This document shows, piece after piece, positions 57,117 through 64,000 of a stretch of 64,000 nucleotides of DNA; position 1 is the first letter of the stretch; every line of letters starts with the position of its first letter. The DNA comes from Malania oleifera (taxonomy: Eukaryota > Streptophyta > Magnoliopsida > Santalales > Ximeniaceae). Location of the stretch: positions 2,088,001 to 2,152,000 of the forward strand of contig NC_080422.1 in assembly GCF_029873635.1 (NCBI RefSeq), given 5' to 3'. Both the position numbers and the translations under genes were made by a program. Under the pieces are notes generated by a model that ran no database searches, was not told the origin of the DNA, and worked only from the letters and a program-made list of their open reading frames with translations.

Positions 57117-57717
57117 ATGGACGTACTCGCCGAAAAAGCGAAATGGGTTTTGGCATTGATTGGGAGACTCATAAACGAAACTCTGGGATTCATCGTCTTC
57201 TCCTTCCTAGATCTCCTCGACTTCGTCCTCTGTTTCGTTTACAAAGCGGTGGACTTCCTTGTGGAGTCCGAGTGGAAGCCCTGCTACTGCGGCTCCTCCG
57301 CCAAGGAGGCCGCCGTCACAGGCGGAGGAGGCAAGATCCTAGTCGTCTCCGAGCCCGGACAGTCCAAGGTCGTGCGCCTCATCTCCAGCAAGCTTCAGCT
57401 GGAAGAGATATCCGACACGCTCTACACTCGCCCCTCCTCTCTCTCGGAAGTGTCGAAGTTTACGGTCGGGGAGCTGAGACGGCTCAACAGGGTGGATGAC
57501 GTGGCAGTGGTCAAATCTAGCAAGAAAGCAGGGTCCGTGAGGTCGACGGTCACAGTTAACTCCACCGTGATAGAGATGATACAGGGGAAGATCGGAGGGC
57601 AAAGATTGTATCCTGTTCCTCGGTGGTCGGATTGCGACTGTGGGACCTGCACTTCTTGGTCCTCCTCCGCCGCTAAAGGAAGTGCTCTTTTCGTTCGGAC
57701 ACATGGCGCTAAAAGCG
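57117..57717 (+). CDS. BDG: BODYGUARD-like gene, exon 1
   Basis: It is 601 bases and encodes residues 1-200 plus one base: hydrophobic N-terminus, Cys-rich KPCYC motif and the linker before the catalytic fold. It ends AAAAGCG|GTGAGC (phase 1). Intron 1 is 697 bp and AT-rich with no recognised element. Confidence 0.93.
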
Positions 57718-59918
57718 GTGAGCTAGAAAATTAATTAATTACCTTATTAATATTATTGTTGGTGTTAGATAAATTGAAAATATATTTTCTAGAATTAATT
57801 ACCCTATGAATTCCCTGAGAAATTTGAGCCATTTAATTATTACTGAATATGTCTAGTAATATTATTCTAATAATCTCTATTACATCCATTATTATTTGCA
57901 AAAGAAAGTTGTCTTAATTTATAATATGTTTTTGTTATGTTATTCTTTAATTAAATTTCAAGTTCATAATTAAAACAAAGTTTTTAATTGAGGGGTAAAC
58001 TTGTAAAATTATAAATTAATTAATAAATTTATTCATTTAGATACCTTTTTGTACGTGCCCTGATACCTTATTTATTGAAAACTGAGAAATTGCAACAGAT
58101 GAAAAGCACACACAGGGACCCCATTAGTTTTGCATTAATGTTGCTTTTGACTTGTATATGAAATGAAAAATTAAAACTGAGAGCGCGCAAAATTGAGTAA
58201 TTTATGAATTTATTATTTACTGAAATTTATTTATTTGAATTATAAATTCGTATAAAGTAATGGTTTTTTAAATTAATACCTAAAGAAAAAAATTAAAAAA
58301 TATATATCTTATTTTTTATTTTGAAAATAAAAATACTTGGGAGAAATTGGCACTAATATTCAAAATATTTGACTAAGTCATAAGGCCGTTAATGTAATTT
58401 GGTATTGGTCACAGGGAAAGCGCGGGAGAACGTATTGTTCATCCACGGGTTCATATCGTCGTCGGCGTTTTGGACGGAAACGGTGTTCCCGAACTTGTCG
58501 GTGGCGGCGAAGTCGAGCTACCGGCTGTTCGCGGTGGACCTCTTGGGGTTCGGCCGGAGCCCGAAGCCTACTGACTCGCTGTACACGCTGAGAGAGCACT
58601 TGGACATGATAGAGAAATCGGTGCTGGAGCCGCACAGAGTGAGATCCTTCCACATCGTCGCCCATTCCTTGGGTTGCATTCTCGCCCTCGCCCTTGCCGC
58701 TAAATATCCCGGCTCCGTCAAGTCCCTCACCCTCCTTGCCCCTGTACGCTATCTCCTACCATTTACTTTTCTTCCTTTTTCACTAATAATAATACTCAAA
58801 TTCAAATTTAAATTTCAAAGTCTATCCACCCAAATACACTATAACAGTAGATATTAAATTTGTAGATTAATTTGAATACAATTTAGAATTTGGAATTGCA
58901 TCTAATTAAAAATACTCACACGTAGAAATTTTGAAAATAATATTAAAGTTGGAAGATGGGTTGACGATGGATGATGAAATGTTCATGCATGTATGGGCAG
59001 CCATATTTCCGGGTACCGAAGGGCGAGCAGGCGACGCAGTACGTGCTGAGAAGGATAGCGCCGCGGCGCGTGTGGCCGCTGATAGCGTTCGGCGCCTCCT
59101 TGGCCTGCTGGTACGAGCACATCAGCCGCACCGTCTGCCTCCTCATCTGCAAGCACCACCGCCTCTGGGAATTTCTCACCAAACTCCTCACCCGCAACAG
59201 GTCCGCACACGTACCTATTTATTTATTTATTTATGTTGTCAGCAGGAGACACTGTTGGAGCCACCTTTTGATTTTGTAGTGAGTGGGGTGGAGCGGTGAG
59301 CTTACCTACTCAGTGCACCCGAATTGACTCGTTGAGTCAGTGAGAAGCTACTGCGCACGTAAAAAATAGTCTCACCAAAATTGACCAAAATTAAGAATGA
59401 ATTGTCTATGGGAAGGAAAGAGGCACGGGGCATGCAATGAGAATGGAGTACGTGCCCGGCCGGCTGCCTAATTGTCCCATGGATACGTGGGCCGTGGGTC
59501 CACATGCAGCTTGCCAGTATTAACTTCGCAAGTCTACTTCTCATATGGGCCTACGGCCCGTTGTATACTTAGTTTTTGTCATCAGGCCCAGCTCATCCAA
59601 GTAGTAGTATATATTATATTATGTATGTATTATACATATAGTTGTAGGTTGTCACGTTGGGTGGCTGGCCCATGGTGGGGCTTCTGTCGTCCATGGAAGT
59701 TTGAAAAAAATTTGACTTTAGCTGGGCTCGACTCCCGGAGGATCCAGCTGTTGAGGTTAAATGACCAAAACACCCCTCAACTGGGCCAACAAAGCCAACT
59801 CCTCGTAAGACCGTTGGTCCGTATACCACCCAACAGGACTAGTTATTGAGTTGGAGACTTGGAGACGATGAGGGAGGCAATCAATGGTAGATGAATCATG
59901 ACTTAAATGAGCAGCTCC

Positions 59919-59977
<59 letters not shown>

Positions 59978-60602
59978 TGAGTAATATGATGAGGGGTAGG
60001 CCCGAAATTATAGCTCTCAGATAATGATTGGGGTTTTGGCCTAGTAATTTATTGTCTGACTGTTTTATGGAGAGGTTTAGGGTTCGATCGTTTGGCATTA
60101 ATTCCTTCTAATTTTTTTTTATCTTTTTTACAACAAAGAATTAAACAAATAGACCCTCTGTATATGTGTCAAAAATATTCGAACGAGTCTTTTACCACTA
60201 TTTCATTAGGTTAGGTGCATGGAGGTGTTTCCATTTATGTTTCAATAAACTTAGAAAAGTTTCCATACATAATCGATAGATAATTGAAAAGATATTATCA
60301 TTTCTTGTTAATTAGTTCAGACTTGGAAAGCCAACTCCTCTTAAGTTCGTTGGTCTGTGGATCACCCAACAAGGTTATAAATGGGTTGATAAATCATGAC
60401 TTAAATGAGCAGCTGGTCTCAAATATAGGATAATGATTCGGGTTTTGGCCTAGTGATTTATTGTCTGGTTTCTTTATGGAGAGGTTTAGGGTTCGATCCT
60501 TCTGGTATTTGTTCCTTCTGGTTTTTTTTGGATTGGGGGGGGGGTGGGGGTAGGAGAGGAGGTGGGATTCGGTAAAGGTATGTCTTAGCTTGTGTATTAT
60601 AG

Positions 60603-60663
<61 letters not shown>

Positions 60664-62267
60664 TTATAATGTTTTATGCATCTTAAATGATTTTTTATGT
60701 AATTTTCAATTATAAATTTTCTAATTATTAAAAATAATTTTAAAAATATTACACAATTTGCAATCATTATTAAATAATTAATTAGATATTTCAATTTTGA
60801 AACTGCAAATTAAAAAAAAAAAGCATAAATAATTGATAAAATTTTAAATTATCTTAGACTAGTATATCAATAGCATGTATAAGATTCATTTTTCTTGATC
60901 AAAATACAACAAAAAATTAAACAAATAGTTTCTTGTATATGTGTCAAAAATATTCGAATGAGTCTTATACCACTATTTCATTAGGTTAGGTGCATGGAAG
61001 TGTTTCCATTTGTATTTCAACAAACTTAGAAAATTTTCCATGAATAATCGATAGATAATTGAAAAGAAGTTTTCATTTCTTGTTAAATAGAAAAGCTCAT
61101 ATCAACTTTTGGTGAAACTTTTAAATTGAAAATGACATTGTACTTCTGTTAATTAGACTTTTTAAGTCATTCAAAATACAAATTTTCCACTTTTTCTCAT
61201 ATTAGCTTCTATATTTCTCGAATGATAGAGACCATTAAGAGATTTACTTTAACTCTTCAGTTTGTAGAAGATTGGTTACACTTTATGACATTTCCTAGGT
61301 AGGGTCTACATTTGGTTTGACTGGTCAAAAAATTTAAATTTTTTTGAGCTTGATTTGATAATAAAATTAAGGGCAAAAGACACTCACCTGCCCTGAGGTT
61401 AGATAATAAAGACTTTTCCCGAAATTTCAAAAATTTCATAAACGTCCCGTAAGATTTTAAAAATATCACAGATCTCTCTTGTGGTTTTCTAAAAAGATAC
61501 AAATATTTTCTTAAAAAGTTTTTTTTTTTTTGTAAAAAAATAAGAAAAGATTTGTATCTTTTTAACAAATCTCAGGGAAGGTCACTGGGATTTTTGGAAC
61601 CTCAGAGAGTCCTTGAAAATTTTAAAATATTAGTGTAGGTTATTATGTTTTTGTCAAATTTCAGATAAAGTTAGTACATTTTGTTCTAAAATTAATTAAA
61701 TTAAAAATTTTAATAATCTTTAATTAGTTTGGTCTATATATAATTTTTTATTTAAAAATATGTTTAAGATGTAAAATAGTATATTTTTAATTATTTAATA
61801 TATGCTTTTTATTATTAAATATAAATTTTAAAAAACGAATAAATTTTAAAAAATGAAAAGTGCACGTGGCGTGCACACACTTGACAGGGATTGGAACGAA
61901 TGGTTTAATTTTAGTACGGTCTGTTGGTCCATGCAGGATTAGGACGTTCCTATGTGAAGGATTCTTCTGCCACACACACAACGCCGCGTGGCACACCCTT
62001 CACAACATCATATGTGGGACCGCCGGTAAAATCGATGGATACTTGGACGCCGTCAGATCGCAGCCGGACTGCCACGTGGCCCTATTCCACGGCCGTGATG
62101 ACGAGCTCGTCCCCACCGAATGCAGCTACAGCCTGCAGAGCAGAATCCCCCGGGCCCGCCTGAAGGTGGTGGAGAAGAAGGACCACATCACCATCGTCGT
62201 CGGCAGGCAGAAGGCCTTCGCCAGAGAACTAGAGGAGATCTGGCAGAAATCGAACGGCTCCGATTAA
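57117..62267 (+). CDS. BDG: BODYGUARD-like alpha/beta hydrolase (four exons, 486 residues)
   Basis: Joining 57117-57717, 58415-58743, 59001-59200 and 61937-62267 gives 1461 bases with GT-AG introns and no stop. The product has a membrane-seeking N-terminus (residues 10-45), a variable segment with KPCYCGSS and a hydrolase fold from about 200. Visible motifs are FIHGF (209-213, oxyanion region), VDLLGFGRSPKPTD, HIVAHSLGC with nucleophile Ser285, HGRDDELVP with Asp432, and KDHITIVVGRQK with His460. The plant-specific stretches YEHISRT, LCEGFFCHTHNAAWHTLHNII and RPRARVHVV-like region identify the BODYGUARD family, epidermal extracellular or wall-associated proteins needed for cutin and cuticle formation; the substrate is not settled. 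Length is close to the family's. ATG 57117 is preferred (A at -3, G at +4) over in-frame ATGs at 57084 and 57099. Which BDG paralogue it is cannot be decided here. Confidence 0.93.
58415..58743 (+). CDS. BDG: BODYGUARD-like gene, exon 2
   Basis: It is 329 bases from acceptor CACAG|GG to donor CCCCT|GTACGC, residues 201-310. It holds the oxyanion FIHGF, the strand with VDLLGFGRS and the nucleophile elbow AHSLG (Ser285). The frame continues 40 codons into the intron without a stop, so retained-intron forms would add a foreign tail. Intron 2 is 257 bp. Confidence 0.93.
59001..59200 (+). CDS. BDG: BODYGUARD-like gene, exon 3
   Basis: It is 200 bases from GGGCAG|CCATAT to CAACAG|GTCCGC, residues 311-376 plus two bases. 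It encodes PYFRVPKGEQATQYVLRRIA and FGASLACWYEHISRTVCLLI, the cap region between the nucleophile and acid strands, which is characteristic of the family. Confidence 0.92.
59791..60326. repeat. intron 3 tandem duplication, unit 1
   Basis: It runs from AAAGCCAACTCCTC to CTTGTTAATTAG, 536 bp. It includes GAATCATGACTTAAATGAGC (59894-59913), a (TA)n run (59921-59972), a SINE-like unit and ATTAGGTTAGGTGCATGGAG. The same order recurs in 60327-61090. Confidence 0.8.
60025..60120 (+). mobile_element. tRNA-derived SINE-like unit, copy in duplication unit 1
   Basis: Box A-like TGGCCTAGTAAT (60037-60048) and box B GGTTCGATCG (60081-60090) have tRNA-like spacing and are followed by a T-rich end. The duplicate in unit 2 is closer to consensus. 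Confidence 0.55.
60327..61090. repeat. intron 3 tandem duplication, unit 2 (with extra segment)
   Basis: It starts AAAGCCAACTCCTCTTAAG and repeats unit 1. It carries an extra segment of about 370 bp (60530-60895) with a G-run, an A-run and (TA)n. It lacks the (TA)n of unit 1. Confidence 0.78.
60433..60530 (+). mobile_element. tRNA-derived SINE-like unit, copy in duplication unit 2
   Basis: Box A TGGCCTAGTGATT (60446-60458) and box B GGTTCGATCC (60490-60499) agree well with pol III internal promoter consensus. It is a repeat sequence rather than a tRNA gene: no cloverleaf can be drawn around it. Confidence 0.6.
61428..61625. repeat. foldback repeat in intron 3
   Basis: The segment AAAAAGATACAAATATTTTC (61491-61510) is mirrored by AAGAAAAGATTTGTATCTTT (61542-61561). 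Weaker complementarity extends outward to about 85 bases per arm, including the TTTCAAAAATTT and GGATTTTTGGAACC regions. This is a palindromic, MITE-like structure near the last exon. Confidence 0.6.
61937..62267 (+). CDS. BDG: BODYGUARD-like gene, exon 4
   Basis: It is 331 bases including TAA (62265-62267), residues 377-486. It holds the HTHNAAWHTLHNI motif, the catalytic acid Asp432 in HGRDDELVP and the catalytic His460 in KDHITIV. The C-terminus ends with a short Ser/Asn-rich tail. Confidence 0.93.
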
Positions 62268-62870
62268 CCCACCTCTCGCCACAGAATAAGAAAAATGAAT
62301 GCGAAGCACCAAATTAAAGTGGACCCAACAAAGAAATTAGTGTAGGGTTCCTTTTTTCCTTGAGAAATTTTTGGGACCACTACAAAAGTGCCACGTATAT
62401 GGCTCAACCTTTCTTATTCGACCCTTAAATGAGTAGGCATTTTGTAAAATCGTGATATGCCTACGTCATAAAATAAGAATGGTTGGAGACTATCACTGAA
62501 ACTCATAATTATACAAAAATTTCTCTTTTAATTAAGTGTAATGTCCCTGTGCGTTTCTAAAAAATTACTTTTTAATATTTATATTTATATATTCATATAT
62601 TTATTATATATATGTGTCTTTGTTTATTACAATATATATATATATATATATAGTTCACTTGTTTATTTATTTATTCTTGTCTCTTGTTTATTTATTTATT
62701 TTTGTCTCTATTTTAATTTTAGTGGACCCAAACAAATAAATTATTCCATGTTTGGTACATAAAAATGAAATAAAACGAGGCACCATAAAGTCAAATTTAT
62801 AACTCGCTTTTTCTTTTTCATTTTTTTTTTCATATCCCATTTCATAAATCAAACGTGATATTAGTGTATT
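62268..62870. other. 3' flank of the BODYGUARD-like gene
   Basis: This is probable 3' untranslated sequence, then AT-rich DNA with (TA)n at about 62633-62651 and TTTATTTATTTT repeats. A near-canonical polyadenylation motif AATAAG is at 62285-62290. The exact transcript end is not visible. Confidence 0.4.
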
Positions 62871-62874
62871 CTGA

Positions 62875-63065
62875 GTTAGGCGACTTGTAACTTTAGTGAT
62901 CCCAATGTTGCATGTTCGATTTCTCCACTAGGCATTACGCTGGTAAATTATCAGGGGTGCGTTAATGAACGGACGACTTTTATCCCCTGAATAAGATATA
63001 ATAGTATAGTATTCAAAGTGAGGCGATTGTAATTGAAGTCTCTAAATTATCAAAAAAATAAATAA
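62875..63065 (+). mobile_element. SINE-like retroposon, right copy
   Basis: It begins near GAGTTAGGCGACTTGTAAC, has a B-box-like ATGTTCGATTTC (62920-62931), AAATTATCAGGGGTGCG (62945-62961), ATTCAAAGTGAGGCG and an A-rich tail TTATCAAAAAAATAAAT. The same order is seen in 1-145. The two are diverged members of one family. Confidence 0.58.
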
Positions 63066-63690
63066 ATATTTACTCATGCTATTGGTATATGATGGTACAA
63101 GACGATTTATATTTTAATTAAGTGGAGCAAAATTAATATTTGTATGTGTTTGTTCAACAAAAAAATAAACAGGAAAATCGACTTGCTTTTTGTTTTTAAG
63201 CTCTTCTCCATCTTCAATTAACATGAATTTGTTTTTTTCAGGATAGCTGTACCATTTAAATAAGTAGCTGGAAGTGAATCATGAAGCATAAATTTAAAGT
63301 GGAATTGTATATAGTACAAGGCATTGTCTCTTCAAATTTAATGTGGTTTTGAGCTAACTCTTACTGCTATTTAACTCTTGCAGACTGCCTATACACTCTG
63401 TCCACAGCTTTTTTTTTTTTTGGATTGGAAAGAAAAGTCATGTAGACAATGACATGAGTAATTTAAGAGCTACCAAAATGTTTTCAAACTTTAGAATAAA
63501 ATTATTGTTCTTATTTACTAATATTATGCTTATCCATATAAATTTTAAAATTTAAGTTTAAAATTTTTAAAAAATTCAGTACAATTTTAAATTTTATTTT
63601 ATTTAAAATTTATACAAACATACAAATGAAAATTTTAGATTCTTAACTTTCAAATATGAAAAAGGGAATTACAGTTGTTTGTTCTTAAAA
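63066..63690. other. intergenic, nothing recognised
   Basis: This is AT-rich sequence without coding potential. Confidence 0.45.
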
Positions 63691-63866
63691 TAAGTCCCAA
63701 GCTTATAGCTCGGTGTTTTCAAAAGCCCACAGTGTTAAAGAATTCGGGCCTAACAAAGACCTAACCAAGCCCTAACCCAGAGCCTAACCTGACCTATTCA
63801 AGTCAGGCCTTATAGGGGCCTAAACTCACATGTAACAAATCAGGCCCAAGTACCCTAGGAGACCCA

Positions 63867-63975
63867 GTGAGTTGACTCACCTGAGTCAACCCAAAAGCTA
63901 ACTCAGTAAGTTAACTCATTTGAGTCAACCCAAATTCAAACCACTGCATTCAAGGTGGGTTGACTCACCTAGAAC
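63867..63975. repeat. cluster of GTTGACTCA/TGAGTCAAC dyads at the right edge
   Basis: GTTGACTCA CC TGAGTCAAC (63871-63890) is a perfect 9-bp inverted repeat. GTTAACTCATTTGAGTCAAC (63910-63929) is a second, and GGTTGACTCACC (63957-63968) a third half-site. The motif contains the W-box core TTGAC and a GCN4-like TGAGTCA. It may belong to an element that continues beyond the window. Confidence 0.65.
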
Positions 63976-64000
63976 CCAATTTGAACCAACAACACAAAAC

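Larger units (their letters stand above)
59201..61936 (+). other. intron 3 of the BODYGUARD-like gene
   Basis: It is 2736 bp, the longest intron. It contains unspliced CT/GC-mixed sequence at 59220-59790, a tandem duplication (59791-61090), SINE-like units, two (TA)n runs and a foldback (61428-61625). Splice sites are CAACAG|GTCCGC and CATGCAG|GATTAG. Confidence 0.85.

Noticed and set aside
57339..57704. Minus-strand frames opposite exon 1 (121 and 76 codons), and similar frames opposite exons 2 and 3
   Set aside because: They are GC-rich shadows of the BODYGUARD-like coding strand, with no independent start context or domain.
60433..60530. tRNA gene at the A-box/B-box pair
   Set aside because: No acceptor stem or cloverleaf can be formed; the unit is repeated and followed by a T-rich, SINE-like end.

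Overview
The window is nuclear DNA of a flowering plant. It is AT-rich with intron-containing, GC-rich host exons, and most of it is retrotransposon sequence. No organelle, bacterial or viral gene set is present. The species cannot be named from the sequence. Two host genes are visible. One is a single exon of a GDSL esterase/lipase on the minus strand (959-1244); the rest of that gene lies beyond the left edge. The other is a complete four-exon BODYGUARD-type alpha/beta hydrolase on the plus strand (57117-62267; 486 residues with Ser285, Asp432 and His460 in place), a family needed for cuticle formation.

Layout: 1-3.9 kb holds the GDSL exon, a SINE-like sequence, MITE-like AT-rich repeats and a small retroposon with 19-bp target duplications. 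3.74-6.03 kb is a LINE endonuclease fragment split by a solo gypsy LTR. 6028-38085 is one 32-kb block: a single Ty3/gypsy (Tekay/Del-like) insertion, called B1 here, bounded by the same 5-bp target duplication TTTAT. It carries five further insertions: a decayed chromovirus 'A' with gag-pol, a truncated SIRE-like copia element, a solo LTR, element B3, and element B2 nested inside B3. B1 and B3 have long LTRs but only about 0.5-0.8 kb between them; B2 keeps only a broken gag. 38.1-46.2 kb holds a LINE tail, a partial copia LTR and three gypsy LTRs nested in each other. 46.2-48.4 kb is a solo copia LTR with perfect AAAGG duplications. 49.3-51.65 kb is a directly repeated 1.2-kb unit leading into a decayed RTE-type LINE (to about 54.3 kb). 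After about 2.2 kb of unassigned DNA come the promoter and exons of the BODYGUARD-like gene. Its 2.7-kb third intron contains a local tandem duplication with tRNA-derived SINE sequences and a foldback repeat. A second copy of the left-edge SINE and a cluster of GTTGACTCA dyads close the window.

The most unusual pattern is in the LTRs. Several gypsy families carry arrays of a CpG-containing palindrome (TCGTCGACGA and variants) directly upstream of their TATA box. The unrelated copia family carries, in the same place, arrays of a different dyad (GGTCGACC or TTCGG..CCGAA). The B elements instead have a strong hairpin just downstream of the TATA box, with a different sequence in each subfamily. 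All element and domain calls come from reading the sequence and from knowledge of the families; no database search was run.
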